A stretch of 64,000 nucleotides of DNA from Dasyornis broadbenti (GCA_013397935.1 VZRN01002962.1:868614-932613), one strand, 5' to 3'. Numbered from the stretch's first letter, positions 1 through 12,688 are shown. Notes: generated by a model not told the origin, from the letters alone. Numbers and translations are program-made.

Positions 1-310
1 CGCCCCTCGCCGCTGCCGCTCGGCGGAGCGGGGACTACTCCGCGCCCCGCCCGCAGGGACAATGGCAGCCGCCCCGCTCGCAGCCCTGCGCAGCGCTCCC
101 GGGAGTCTCCTCCTCGGCACCCGAACCGGGGAGAAAGGGGAAGGGAAAAACAAAGTCCTTCGCCCTTGGAGGGAGAGACTTTGGCTGTGGCCCTTTGGTG
201 TCCGTTCTCGGAGGAACCCCGCTCCCAGGCGGGACCGGAGTAGTCAGCCCTGTTACAGCTCTCAGTGGCCCATATTCACGAAAACAGGGAAGCGAGGCGG
301 GGGGACATAG
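1..310. promoter_or_regulatory. CpG-rich block at left edge, possible promoter of an off-window gene
   Basis: The first 300 bases are GC-rich and dense in CpG, unlike the AT-rich DNA that follows, and they end abruptly at a poly-A tract. This is the look of a vertebrate CpG-island promoter. A short ACAATGGCAGCC stretch at 59-70 resembles a YY1 site. In vertebrates the gene next to the 3' side of TRAM1 is usually NCOA2, transcribed in the same direction, so its non-coding first exon or promoter would fall here on the minus strand. That link is inference from synteny. No NCOA2 coding sequence is visible. The short open frames across this block look like by-products of GC richness and are not called as genes. 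Confidence 0.55.
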
Positions 311-339
311 TCTTATTTCCTTTCTTTGCCTCCGAGAGG

Positions 340-382
340 AAAAAAAAAAAAANAAAAGAAAAAAAAAAAAAAAAAAAAAAAA
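340..382 (+). repeat. Poly-A tract with one ambiguous base
   Basis: A run of about 43 bases is almost all A, broken by a single n at 353 and a G at 359. It directly follows the CpG-rich block. The ambiguous base suggests the homopolymer was not resolved in assembly, so its true length is uncertain. Confidence 0.9.
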
Positions 383-1191
383 CCAACAAAGAAAAAAGAA
401 AAGACACACATGCTGAAAATCGTGTCAGCTATATTATCTTACTCATTGAGATGCAGGCTTTCCCTAGATTGGAGGAGTGAATATATGAGTTAAAATTTGT
501 TAAGGGCTGGAGGGCGATTGTTAAACATTGCCCTTTGGTTCACGAAGCAATCCATGATGCAGAAATCCTATCTTACAAGAAAAGCTTTACGTTTTCACAT
601 GTACCGATAAAGGCGAGTTACACTTTACACACTGCAACAGTCGTTATTTTTGACGTTATTTTGATTATTCTAACCTGGATGTGCAGCTCCAAGTTGTTCT
701 GTAGCTATCTGCAGATTATACATTGTTCCTGGTGGTATAGCTAACTCTGCTTGCAATTAGGCTTGTCCAATATTTTTTTAATCATAATCCTTGTTTTTCA
801 GATGGTTACATTTTGCCCTACTATGCTGCATACAATTTCCCATACTTGTCTGACTTAATGTTTTTAAAGCTGTTTTCTTTCATTGGGCAAAAATAGTTCA
901 ATTGTTTCTCAAAAAAAATTAAAAGAAAATTCTTTCCCACACTCCTCCCCCATGTTAAAGAAAAAAGTCTTTGCAATCAAGTAGCTTAAAACTTGTAATA
1001 TTTTCTTCTGCTAGTAAGAGAACGCAGAAATGGGAGGGATGGCCAACAGAAATCTATTTGAATTTAGTCCCATTAGAGATGGGGATGGAGAGATTGTCAT
1101 TTTTATATGCTCAATTAGAGCTTTGATGCGAAAGTAACCAGAGATCCAATCCACATTAAATGCCACTGTTTTAGCTGGAGTACTTTTGACA
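383..1191. other. Intergenic, no gene seen
   Basis: AT-rich DNA with several T- and A-runs. I found no splice-bounded coding stretch, repeat family or RNA gene. The open frames here are short and have no recognisable content. Confidence 0.6.
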
Positions 1192-1622
1192 TGATAGGAA
1201 AGATGCGTGCTAATGTCTTTACAAACAATTCCATGGGTGAGGGTATGGGTGTTAATGTCTTTGAAACCGGTCTTCATGTCTCTACCGACTTCAAGCTGCA
1301 GGTTTGTTACAGAACCCGCACAGCCTGACTCCTGAAATAGACAAGTGGGTCTGCACAAGCCTGAGTTTCTGAACTTTAGGGGAAAATGACAAGTTCAAGG
1401 GGGGATATGTGGTAGGTGGTTCGGGAAGGCTGTACCATCCTAGTGCCTCAGCCAGTGGGGAAAGGAAGAGGGCAACCTGAAGGAGTTTGCGATGAAAGGA
1501 GGCTGCATCCTCCAAACCCATGAGAGAGAAAACCCCGCAGGCATGGGCCTCAGTGGACTCTCTCCCTTTATTCAAATAAAGTTACAGGACTCTGCTGTCT
1601 CTTTTATGGATCCTGGCTTTTC
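1192..1622 (+). mobile_element. LTR-like element, copy 1 (plus orientation)
   Basis: About 430 bases match, in reverse orientation, a second copy at about 7.85-8.28 kb with high identity by eye. Shared blocks include the stretch reading CAAACAATTCCATGGGTGAG near the start and AATAAAGTTACAGGACTC near the end. In this orientation the element starts TG..., carries an AATAAA signal about 50 bases from its end, and has no long open frame, which fits U3-R-U5 of a solo LTR. The 5' boundary at TG (1192) agrees between the two copies. The 3' boundary is uncertain by some 20 bases, and I could not confirm a target-site duplication. The family name is not known to me; an endogenous-retrovirus LTR of birds is most likely. 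Confidence 0.65.
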
Positions 1623-3540
1623 ATAGCATGATTTTCCATACAGACATCATTTTCAGAAGACAAAGCTCCAGCACTGAATGTGCCTCCCCATCAGTTGTAT
1701 TTGGGAGAGAAATTACTTCATCTTCAGGAAGCTCTTCAACCCTGCACATACACAGGAAAAAAAGAGATTGAGGGTTAATTCTGTCTGTAGAACAGACAGA
1801 ATAGAATATTACCTTGAAATAACATAGCACATAAGAATAGCTTGTATTTGGAGGAGGGGGAAAAAATGAAAAAAAAAAACACCCAGCAAAAAAAAAAAAG
1901 GGATAAAGAGTCCTGGGGAGATAGAGCTTTTCCTCTGACCTCATTTGTCATATCTGTGCAAATCTCTGTAGCAAATAAGCTAACAGTTATACAGGCAATA
2001 ATCTCATTTACCTCACTGTTGTGATTCATTTGTTCTCCTATGCAAAGTGAAACAGTGGTCCACTGGGGGAAAAAAAAGAAAAAAGTATGTCTTTAATTTT
2101 GTGACCATAAACAGTCCAAATTAGAATTGCACAGATAATTTTAATCCCAACATTTCTTATTTATGAAAGCTTGATTTTTTTTTTTCCAGCTTCACACTTT
2201 CTTTAATATAACCAAGAATCTTTATTAAACTAATACATCGATCCACTGGGAAAAGCAAGGAAGATCTTTTAACTTGCTGCAGTAGGAGCATAAAAGATAG
2301 CCCATACAACATGGAGTTAGTGGTCTCAACACTGAGATCCCTGGCTCCTGTGTGGCTGAGTTTCCTAGCCCAACTCTGTGGGAGAGGAGATTTAACTACA
2401 CATATGCTCAGATCCACTGAAATTTGTTACAAGCTTCTAACTCATAAGCAAATACATACTGTCATCTAAGGCCAAAACCCAAACCCCTGGTTACAAGTAT
2501 CATTGTATGCAAAGACTAGTAATTATATTATTCCTTACTGCTATTCTTTGAAGGGAAGGGACCATCTTCCAGATGGGAAATAGATTTGATAAACAATACT
2601 TCAGTGCGGATTTTACTCAGCTCTTCTTTGAACCTTCTCCAGTGTCACCATTGCTACATTGTGCTGACTAAAGCTGGGCTTAGTTTTTCAGGAAAAGCTT
2701 CATCCTTTCTAAACAAGAATAACACAAGTTTCCTATCATCCTCTTGCATTCACCTTCTCTCCTTCGTTCTTCTGCTTGCTATTTTGTTCACAACATCACT
2801 TTATGTATTCATTTGACTACTCACTGTAATCTGAAAATCTTTCCTGATGTGAAATGTAGCATCAGGAGAAATTTTTAATTATTTTGAGTTTTCAGTGAAG
2901 GATGGTTGAATTTCCTCTCGTAACTGTATGTTGTCCCATCCCCCCGCCCCCTCCAATTAACAGGAAAAAAATTCAAAATCTAAATGCAGCCATTCCTGGT
3001 CAGTACAGTCATATATTTTCAGTGTTCTTCTTTCTTACTTACTTTTTCTACATACCATATTTCTTTAAAAATTAGTACACAGGGTGAGTAAAACTGGCAT
3101 TTGCAGGTGTGTTTCTAACTGGTTTTCAAATAAAATATTTTTCCATAAGGTAAAGGGTTATGAACAAATTGTTGGTAGCTTGTGAACTTGGTAGGCCATT
3201 CAGGTATGGCTGCTGTCTTATAAAGATCTACCTGCTGCTTATATGCGGAAGGAAGAACGGTTTATGTGCACCTGCTGACATCAGGGCTGTAAGTAATGCA
3301 GCTGTTGGTGCACAAAGCCTTTTTCATGAGCAGCTGCATTTACCCTGTAGAATAACTTTGCCCACCTTTATGGGGAATTGAATCCTCACTTATTCATTAA
3401 CCTTCCCAAGTGGATTTAAATATGGTCTTTATGAAATGCATAAGATTTTTGTTGACACAATGTATACCTAACTCAAACCCACAAAGAAAACAAAATTAAA
3501 TTTAAAACCATGTAAATCTACTCCACCATCTTAACCTTTT
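1623..3540. other. Intergenic, no gene seen
   Basis: AT-rich sequence with A-runs at about 1865-1900 and 2066-2085. Nothing recognisable as an exon. A stretch near 2620-2720 may be a very old CR1 remnant, but the match is too weak to call. Confidence 0.5.
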
Positions 3541-3544
3541 TCAG

Positions 3545-5055
3545 GATTCAGGGGACCTCTTGAGGTCTTCTGGTTGAAGCCTCATCTCCAAGTAGGGCCA
3601 ATTTTGAAGTTATGCCAGGTTTTCCAGGGTCATTACCAGCTGATTTTACTGTCTCCAAAGCCTCCTTGAACAACCCGTTTCACAGTTTGAACACATTTGT
3701 GAGTTTTTCTTTTCCCATGATGTCCAATTGTTCTGTTGCAGCTTGTGCCTGTTGCCTCTCACAATGTAAAGGTCACTGTGGACTTCCTAGAAGGCTTCAT
3801 CTTCTCTATGTCTGCCCATTAAGTACCTGAAGAGAACATTAAAATTTACATGAGCCTTCTCTCCTTCAGACTAATGGCCTGACCTTCACGGCCCCTTCTT
3901 GTACATCATGTACTCCAGTACCCTCATCGTCATGGTGGCCCTCCTCTGGATTTTCTTTTTTTTGTCTGTGTCTTTCATACAGTGGGTAGCTCAAAACTGC
4001 ACTCAGTTTTCCAGATGCAATCTCACAAGTACTCCATGAATGGGAATAATCACTTTTCTCAACTTGCTGGCTATTCTTTTGCTATTGTAGCCCAGGATGC
4101 TGTTGACCTTCTTTGTTGCAAAGTCACTGCTGACTTACTTGTTCTCACCAGGACTTCCAAATTTATTTTTAAAAATCCTTTCCTATCCTTTTATCCTCCA
4201 GCTCATAAAGCAGTGGCTATTCTGCACCAGATGCAGGGTGCTGTGCCACCACTCACTGGACTTGATAAGGCTCCTGCCAGCCCATTTCTCCAGTCTGCCG
4301 AGATCGTCCAGAGGATTGACCACTATTTCCCACTTTGCTGTGATCTGTGCTTCATCTCACCACTGAAGCCACTGACCATGTTACACAGTAACAGTTGCAG
4401 TATCCACCCTTGAAGTACACTGGCCACTAGCTGGACCTGCTCCTGCTGATCACAGCCCTTGAGCCCACTGGTCCACTCAATGTTCCACCTTATCTTCTAC
4501 TTAACCTAGTTCATACCTCTCCAATCTGGTTAAAGGAGGTCTATGGTTGATTGTGTCTCAAACTTTGTTCAAGTAAAGGTAAATGACATCTGCTGCTCTC
4601 CCCTTCTCCAGAGATTCTCTTACCTCATTATAAAAACCAGTCACATTGGTCAGGCAGAATATGCCATTTGTAAACCCTTGCTGCCTGCCCCCAGGCACCT
4701 TCTTGTCTTTCAAACACCTGGAGATGGTGTCCAGGAGGATTTACTATTTAATCCTCCCACAGACTGAGGTCACACTGGCTGGCCTGTAGTTCCTTGGATC
4801 TCCCTCCTAGAAGAGAGACATGACATTTGCCTTTTTCCACCTTCTCCCAGTCACCACCTTTACTCACTACACGCCCCCACCCCTGGCATGATATACACAC
4901 CCTATAGTTACTACGAGTGCGCTGACCCTCTGACCTCCTTTCACATCTCCAAACTGTTGTTGATTATCCTCCTTCCATTAGCCGTTTACCACAATCTGCC
5001 CTCTCAAAATAACCCGTTGACTTACATGGCTTCCTTTAAAGCATCTAGAATCTGG
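3545..5055 (-). mobile_element. Old, divergent CR1 LINE fragment
   Basis: The plus strand reads as the reverse complement of CR1, with the 3'-UTR side at the left and pieces of the reverse-transcriptase frame to the right. Recognisable blocks include the stretch about a clustered chicken-repeat 3' UTR at 3600-3720 and the block near 4770-4850 on tree-like CR1 order (GAGGTCACACTGGCTGGCCT followed by a short-finger-like region). Many indels and stops show it is long inactive. The plus-strand open frames at 3612-3830, 3982-4413, 4543-4767 and 4888-5091 all lie inside it and are not genes. Confidence 0.65.
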
Positions 5056-5779
5056 CTCAGGTTCTTCAAGGACACTTTCACTTTATCATAATTTGATACA
5101 GTGCTGCAACAGCCTCATTAAGATCTTGCAGTGAAGAGCATATCCTAGGTGTATAGTGCTTGTGTGGTTAGAAAATGAGACTCTTTTCCTAGGAAAGCTT
5201 GAGACATAAATATCTTTTTTTTTGCACTTCAAATAACAAACTCCTAACTAAAAAATATAGTTAATCAAACATCTTGTATGTTTATGACTTATTAATTAAA
5301 TAATCTGCTTTACATTATTTTTAATTGAATAATTTTGTAAAGCTCAATACATTTTTAATACAAGAAGGTCCACCAAAATTAATTTTACTACATAAAATGC
5401 TTTGAAGAAAGTTATAAATGTATAGGCTGAGAATTAAAATTTTAGTCAATATTTGTTCAAATACATTTATACTAGAACAGAAGACTCATTTTACTCATGC
5501 TACTTTGGTAAACAGTTCATGCTAAGACAAAATAATATTCAGCTGAGGGAAATACACCTGTAGAGCTAAAGCACAACTGCTATGATAGTACCAGAAGTCT
5601 GTTTATTTGTCTTGTACTGTAAAGTCATACCAAAACCATTGCATTTTTACCTTGCTGGACCTCCATCTCCATTTACCTAACCCACTTGTTTCTGTCGCTT
5701 TCCTTCCACTATGTATAATATTTGTGATCACATGAAGTGCTGGATCAAACAAGCAAATTCTGTCTCTAAAGCTCTTCTT

Positions 5780-5952
5780 GAACACTGTGAAGGGACTGCT
5801 GAGCAGGTGAACCAAATTCCAACCTTGAGAAAAGGGGTAGTGCCTGCTGGGTACTCCTGGACAGCCTGCTGGAAAACACCCTGCTTGAGCAGGACCAGGT
5901 GATCTCCAGAGGCCCCTTCCAGCCTTAGGAATTCTGTGGCTCTGTGATAAAT
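5780..5952 (+). mobile_element. CR1 LINE 3'-end fragment
   Basis: The sequence holds the CR1 tail block in forward orientation: the CTTGAGCAGGACCAGGTGAT region, then CCAGAGGCCCCTTCCAGCC, and it ends in GGAATTCTGTGGCTCTGTGA. This is the octamer-type tail typical of CR1 in birds. It is a 5'-truncated copy, as is usual for the family. Confidence 0.8.
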
Positions 5953-7840
5953 TTCTGTGGAAAAATTTTCTTTGTGGTATTCTGCTTTGTTTCACACTGC
6001 TCTCCTAACTTCTCAAATTGTTCTTCAATTTAACCACCTTTTTTTTTCCTTATGTCCTTATTTTCTCTTTTATCTATGTCTTTGCTAGTGTTTTATTCTC
6101 AGTCTCTCCCATATTCTCATCCTGCAGCATGTGCTCAGCAATAGTTATGCTATGACATATTCTGTGTATTCATGCAGTCTATTAAAAAAGACATTGCCAT
6201 CTCTCCTACTGAGGATTAAAAAAGCCCAGCTCACCCCTGTACTCTGCCTTTAACGAAAAAGATAAACAACCCTCACACATATACATAAAGGGGCATAACT
6301 GAGCTACAAATAAGAAATAGAGGTAGAAGTGTTTCATTATGGTTTTGCTGTTTAAAGAGCAGTGTTGTCTTCTCCTTTTAATTACGCTGTTGAATATGTT
6401 AACTTACCTTTTGTTTAGAATTGTGCCACACTGTCATCTTCCCTTGATTTGCTGCACTTGAATACACAGATTTTTGTACCTTCACAAGAATTTCGTATTG
6501 AAAAGCATTGCTGAGGAAGGGAGTAATTAAAAGCCGTCCCACAATTAGCAAGTGGAGATGGACACATTAACAAGCCCCCTTTGTGCTGTTCTCTTCAGGA
6601 TGTTCTCTGAAAATTGTCTAAGGCAGCTTTATTAATTCATATTTAACAATTAATTCTCATTGTTGAACATATGCATCAGAAAACTTTCCTCCTAAATCGT
6701 GAGTGTGCAACCCTAAGTGACTCTACATCTTCTGTGTTGAAAGTACTTTCTAAATTTACTATTAAGCTGATTACACCTGGAGTATGATCAACCTCTGCTC
6801 ACCACTGGGCACTTACTATGTAAATACAGAGTAAGTACACATGTAAATTTACCAGCTCATGTAATTAGAGAGCAGAAGATAGAAAAAAAAAAAATCAGAG
6901 TGGTAGTGAAGCATGTTTTATCTGGCAAAAACTAAGCATGTCTGTACAAGCAACACATTTCATGCAGCAGCAGCTGACTTGAGATCTGCCTCCCTCTGTT
7001 GCAGTTCCTAATGCCATTATGAAAGAAATGAAATTAAGATGGAAGGATGACAGTGATTTAGTCACAGAACCAGTTAAATGACTTTCCAAAGTGGAGGCCA
7101 CATAGCTTTTTGATTTACAGGTAGCACTGAAACTTGATCTTACAAACTTTTAACTGAAGTAAACTAAGTCCATAAAGTATGAAGTAAATAGAGTTAAGAG
7201 TTTGAAGTTATACTTCTGTAAATTCAGACAATCAGCTTCTTGATCTACTTTTTGAATTATTGGTTTATTTTATTTTTATTATTGAAACAAGTACATTTTC
7301 ATTAGAGCTTCCCAAGCTCATGTTTTTTGTTTGACTTCCAGCCCTAAACTGTAGAATAAGAATTTTTTTAAATGGAATTATTTTAATCTAATGATTATTA
7401 GAAAAAAAAATATTGTCCCTGAGCTTTTTAGACTATGAATAGGCAGAGGTTTTCCATTCTCTGAGACTACCTCCATTTCACCCTCATAGCATGGCCTCTG
7501 AAAGCACCTTGACTTCAGTTTCACCTGACTCACCAGAGGCATGAGGAATGGGGAACAGTCATTCTTGAAGACTGAGCCAGAGAGTGCAGAACCACCAGAA
7601 CAGCTGAAGATTTCCCTAATCAGGTTTGGACATCTGTCCTCTTTTCCCAAACCACTCCTTGGATTTGCAGACTCTGGTGTCTCTTTGAACTGCCTTTCCT
7701 GCTTTAGGAGTGGATACTATTACCATGTGAACCTCCACATGAAGGCCAAGATGACACATTGTTCACAATACGCTAAGAAATTCTGTGGGTTTCTTTCTCC
7801 TTTCTTTTATCAGGAATGTTCGGAAAACTGTTCACGACAG
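5953..7840. other. Intergenic, with a conserved-looking AT-rich core
   Basis: No exon seen. The part at about 6370-6680 has several TAATTA/ATTAAT-type homeodomain sites in otherwise mixed, non-repetitive sequence and could be a conserved non-coding element. The part at 7400-7840 contains open frames on both strands that run into the neighbouring LTR and have no recognisable domain. Confidence 0.45.
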
Positions 7841-7847
7841 GAGATAT

Positions 7848-8275
7848 TTGTGTACAAAAAGGAAGCGGAGGAGTCCTGTAACTTTATTCCAATAAGGGGA
7901 GAGAGCCCACTGAGGACCACCCCCAAGAGATTTTCTCTCTCAAGGGTTTGGAGGACGCAGCCCCCTTTTATCCTAAACTCCTGGCCGCAAGTTGCCCTCT
8001 TCCTTTCCCCACTGGCTGAGGCACTAGGATGGTACAGCCTTCCCGAACCACCTACCACATATCTCCCCTTGAACTTGTCATTTTCCCCTAAAGTTCAGAA
8101 ACTCAGGCTTGTGCAGACCCACTTGTCTGTTTCAGGAGTCAGGCTGTGCGGGTTCTGTAACAAACCTGCGGCTTGAAGTCGGTAGAGACATGAAGATCGG
8201 TTTCAAAGACATTAACACCCATACCCTCACCCATGGAATTGTTTGTAAAGACATTAGTACACATCTTTCCCAGCA
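7848..8275 (-). mobile_element. LTR-like element, copy 2 (minus orientation)
   Basis: This is the inverted partner of the element at about 1.2-1.6 kb. Read on the minus strand it starts TGCTGGGAAAGATG, shares the whole body with copy 1, and carries AATAAAGTTACAGGACTC near its end. The element boundary on the left (near 7848) is approximate. The sequences flanking the two ends, GATAT and GGAAT, do not form a clean target-site duplication. A 211-codon plus-strand frame crosses this element (7541-8176) but reads the LTR antisense and is not a gene. Confidence 0.65.
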
Positions 8276-8282
8276 GGAATAA

Positions 8283-9435
8283 AAGGTAACAGTGCTGAAT
8301 TTTAAAAAATCACTGGTCATCAAAATTGTCACCTCACCGAAGTTAGTCTCTGCTCCAGACTCGTTGCATACTCAAGGAGACAGCTCTGTATCAGTAAAAG
8401 ATCGTTCAATTTCTGAAGTTGTAATTGTACCATAGTACATTATCACATTTTTGTTTATTGTAGACAGAGGTTTTGGTTTTATTACACATGCCTGTTATCC
8501 ATTAAATATGGCTCATCAGGAAATAGCAAAGTTAGCAAAAGCCAAGGCTGAAGAAGAGAGAGGCTACAATTGTATTAAGTTTTGATATTTTTTCTTGTGC
8601 TGTCACACTGCAGCTATCCCAATTTCAAGTTCTCAAATACATTTGGAATAATTATGATAATGTTTAAAAATATTAAACCGTAAAGCTGTTTCATTTAAAA
8701 AAAATAGAGAGGAAAGGGCCTCAGAGAGAAATGGATACACTAACTTAGGGCTTGTATTTGCAATAAGATAAAACATGCTTGACTAGGTGCTTGAAAGATG
8801 ATGCAAATGTACCGAATGGTTTGGAAAAGCACAATTTGTAATCATGTGTGCACTTACACACAACTTAACCAACTCAGTCGTGCCATTGTCTGGTGAGTCC
8901 AACCTGACAGCGAAGGTAATGGGCTCTGTCAATAGCTCTGCTTGCACTCCTTAAATCAACAAGTGTTTTGCAAGAGCCACTGTAGCCCTAAGGTTTCGAA
9001 GAGAAGCGATTGTAAAGCTATTCCTCCTCCCCCAAGCTTGCAGTCCTTTCTGCGCTGTGTCTCTCAGAAGGCAAGTTACACCCTAAGCTTTCCTCTTCTA
9101 GTTTTGATGCTTACACTTAAGAAAAATCCTGCGTTAGACAATTCAAGTAGATTTGATGAGATTCTTGTAAACACTGTGCTTGCTGAGATGCCAGCTTCTA
9201 AAACAAATTGTCCTTTGTGTAGTCGTCTACTAAGTCTCAGCTATACGCTTACCAAATGGAAAAAAAGTCCTATGAATGACAAACCAAACTGAGACAAAGG
9301 CGTCCATCTGAGAGTACCAAAGTATTAAGAGGAATTTAATTTCTTTAAGAAAACGATCATATTCACTCTTAGTTTAAATAGAGCTGGGTTGGTTAAATAT
9401 ATACCCTGAATCCAGAAAAAAAAAAAAGAAAGTAA
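8283..9435. other. Intergenic, no gene seen
   Basis: Non-repetitive AT-rich DNA. A perfect POU octamer lies at 8801-8808. A 116-codon plus-strand open frame at 8942-9292 has no recognisable domain, no splice-site support and no near-by start context, and is not called. Confidence 0.5.
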
Positions 9436-9900
9436 CAAGATCATGAGGCTGAAAGAGGTCAATAGGCCATCTGTGTCCACCCCCCCTCCTTTAAGGTAGG
9501 ATGATCAACACCTGTCTCACTCCTAATGCATCCGTCTAACCTGTTCTTAATGACCTGTAATGAAGACATCTCAGCCTCCCAGGCAACTGCACTGCTTTAA
9601 ATTCCTCACCGTAAGTTTTTTTGGTGTTTAACAGAAACTTTTGCTGCAGTTTAGCCCTTTATCTTCTCAAATCTACCATAGATATGGAGATTTTTTTTTT
9701 TATCTCTCTCTCTTTTTGTTATTCTCACCTTTAAGCAGAGCTGCAGCAGTGTTTCTCTTCAGTCTGTTGCTATCCTGATGAAACCCAGTTCCTTCCAGCT
9801 CTCCTTCCAGGACACATTTTGCCGGTTCCTGCTCATTCAAGCCACTGTGGTCTTTCTCCAGTTTGTACAGAGAAAAGGGATGCATTTTTGATACTGAGCA
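9436..9900 (-). mobile_element. Old CR1-family fragment
   Basis: The plus strand carries, in reverse orientation, the 3' portion of an old reptile/bird CR1-type LINE: a block ending in CATCCGTCTAACCTGTTCTT, then the region on AATGAAGACATCTCAGCCTC. It is followed by a degraded segment that ends near 9900. Divergence is high, so the right boundary is uncertain. Confidence 0.55.
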
Positions 9901-12600
9901 TACTGCTTAGTTTGAGGCTTTACTGATGCTGGAAGCATTACTTTTCCATTGCCATAATTTGCCATGCAAGCTGTATTTCACTTTCCACACCCTAATAATT
10001 ATTTTATTTGTCCCCCAGCCCTCCAAAAATATGACATTGCTAACTATCGTTCAGAGATCAGATCTACCATCCTAACTTTAGGATTCCCCAAAATTTAAAA
10101 TGGAGTTTAATACATTATTACATATATTGCTTTGATGTAAAGACATACACCACTTCAGATGAAGGCCTTGCCCAGGCATTACTTAAACAAAAATTGAAGA
10201 AAGAAATCTAACAGAGGTATTTTCAGCACAAATATTTGTACATTTTGGCAAAATCAAGACTCTAAATTAAAGCATAATAAACAAACAATACTGCTAGTGC
10301 TCGTGAGTAGATCTGCCTTAATTTTTCAAACACAATGGCACATGCATAATTTTCTGTACTGTCTGTATTTCTACAAATCAGGATCAGAATATCAGAGAAC
10401 TACAGAAAAGGCTCAATAATACCTCATTATACTCTTAAGCCAAACATTATGATATGTAATAAAAAAAATCTTCAAGGTTGGAGACAGATACTACTTATGT
10501 CAATGAAACTGAGATGGTCACATTTGCTTAGGTATTCTGTTCATAGCTATGTACTTTTTTTAAACAGGTCACATAAGTATACGTTTAAACACAGGGCACT
10601 ACACTTGTACTGCAGCAGCGATTGCCTCTTGAACAGGATCCCATTTTGCTAAGGACTGTACAAGTTTATTGCAAAAAGATTTTCCCTGGCCAAACATTGC
10701 AAGCTAAATACCAGATAAGGAATGGGTGGACTGGAAAGAAAAAACAACAAAATAAAACCCCAACCCAACCTACAGGCCCATCCCCACCCTCCATCTAGAG
10801 GCTGGAGTTAAAGGGAACAATGAAAAACTGGCCAAGTACAGGGTTTGGCATGATAGAGAGGTGTCCTACTCCAGCAGCTGCTAAACTGTTGTTGAGTCAC
10901 TTGGTAGAAACTAGAGCAGGGTAAACAATGCAACAATTCAAAAAATTCAGGAGACACCCTTAGGTAAGTGATTTGGCAAATATATTTAGCTTAGCTGGGG
11001 ATACTCACTGAGACTACTTACCGTGCCTAAGCACCTTGCTAATCAGGAGGCTATTTAAGCTATTTGGAGTCAGAAACTGAAATGTGTTTGAAGCTGGTGG
11101 GCCTGCAAGACTAAATCATGCATACTACAATATGCCATCCAAACATGCATTTAGTTGAATTTATTTGCTACTGATGCATTTTTAAAGATTGTTTAATCTC
11201 GTTATTGTAGATCCATGTATTTTTTATCTTAAAAAAATACAAGTTTTAAAAAGTGAATCCAACTCTTCACTATTCATAAAATACTAATAATTTTGAGGCA
11301 AAGCATGTCTGCAAGCATTAAAAGCTTTTTTTGAAATTACTTAAATCTCATTCCCTAGTACTCTGATAAAATCTTTCATTTTCTTTGAACAGCAATGGTA
11401 GAGAATGAATCTTGAATTGTGACATGTAGAACAAGCTCTGTTCAAGGAAAGCAGTGTATAATTGTGTACAACTTGTGTATAATTTTGAATGTGCTGATAT
11501 TCATAAATATAAAAATTTTCATACATATAGTTTAGTTTTCCATACTGACTGTTTTACATGTGATTTTTAGTTTATCATCTACCCATAAAAACTGAGTAAC
11601 ATATTACAGATCCCTATTAAATTGATTACATGCCTTTTCTATGGAGGAACTGCTAGTGATATTATTCAGGATTTCTATTTGATTCAGTACTTTAAAGGGT
11701 GTTCAGTTCCACAGTGTCTTACTTAGCATCCCCTTCACTGACATGTTGTTTGTGAATATTTGCAAATTTTAGAAGAGTAAAAAAGTATGTTGGTTAGAGA
11801 AGTCAGGTATTATATTTCTATTTAACCATCAGAAGGCCTTTGCAGCTATGTAGTAATAAATTGCAGTTTATTCATTGTGTGAGCTTATTTTCCTAATATT
11901 TTCTCACTATTCTGTCGAAAACTAGCAAAAATAAATTATAACCATGGAGATGAGGGAGAGCATGAGCAAGGAGTAGTAGGCTTGCCCATGTCTAGTAAGC
12001 CTTTCTAATTCACATAAACAAGAAAATCAAGTGAGCTGGCAAACCCCAACAATGGAATGAAGAAGTAATGCAAGAGTAATTTCTAATTAATGCTGTTTAT
12101 TTTGTAGAAGCAGAGTACTTAAACAGTTGGAATTTCATCCGAACATCACCATTCAAATATGTTGCTTTTAAAACGTGTATCACTTTTAATATAATACATT
12201 ATACCCAGAAATGTGCCTATATACACATTATAGACATAAAATGACATCTATAAAATCACCAGTAATAATTCTTAGCCATTGTAAGTAAACATGCTGAAGT
12301 CAAGGCAAAAAGACAAAGTAATAGAAATTACAAGAGGAAAAGATAAAAATGTGCATTTCTGAGCAGATAGAATTCTAGTAAACAAGACCACTTTCAAAGG
12401 ATAATTTCTCCTCTTTTCACTCACCATGCCAGTTTGGTGACTGGAGTAAGAAATTCTGGAAATTAAATGCAAACTAAGGTGAAACTGAAAATCAAGTTGT
12501 TTCTTGAACAAGGAAATACGCATACATTTTAGATATCCCATAATCCATAACCAAATCACGTCTGAATTGCTACTTCAGAGCAAGCGGAAAGGTTTATTGC
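9901..12600. other. Intergenic, no gene seen
   Basis: AT-rich, non-coding by eye. Around 10960-11230 the sequence is mixed and non-repetitive with short TAAT and GATTA-type motifs. No RNA gene or repeat family recognised. Confidence 0.5.
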
Positions 12601-12688
12601 AAAAAAAAAAAAAANNNNNNNNNNNNNNNNNNNNNNNNNNNNNNNNNNNNNNNNNNNNNNNNNNNNNNNNNNNNAAAAAAAAAAAAAA
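12601..12688. other. Assembly gap inside a poly-A tract
   Basis: Sixty n (12615-12674) are flanked by A-runs on both sides (14 before, 14 after). The gap therefore probably marks an unresolved homopolymer or A-rich repeat, not missing unique sequence. Confidence 0.9.

Noticed and set aside
35..416. Frames across the left CpG block and poly-A
   Set aside because: Low-complexity Phe/Lys runs from the poly-A and GC-rich filler; no start or splice support.
3612..5091. Several 65-143-codon plus frames
   Set aside because: All lie within an old CR1 fragment in reverse orientation.
7541..8176. 211-codon plus-strand frame
   Set aside because: Its second half reads the LTR-like element antisense, and the same peptide appears from copy 1. 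The first half has no recognisable domain.
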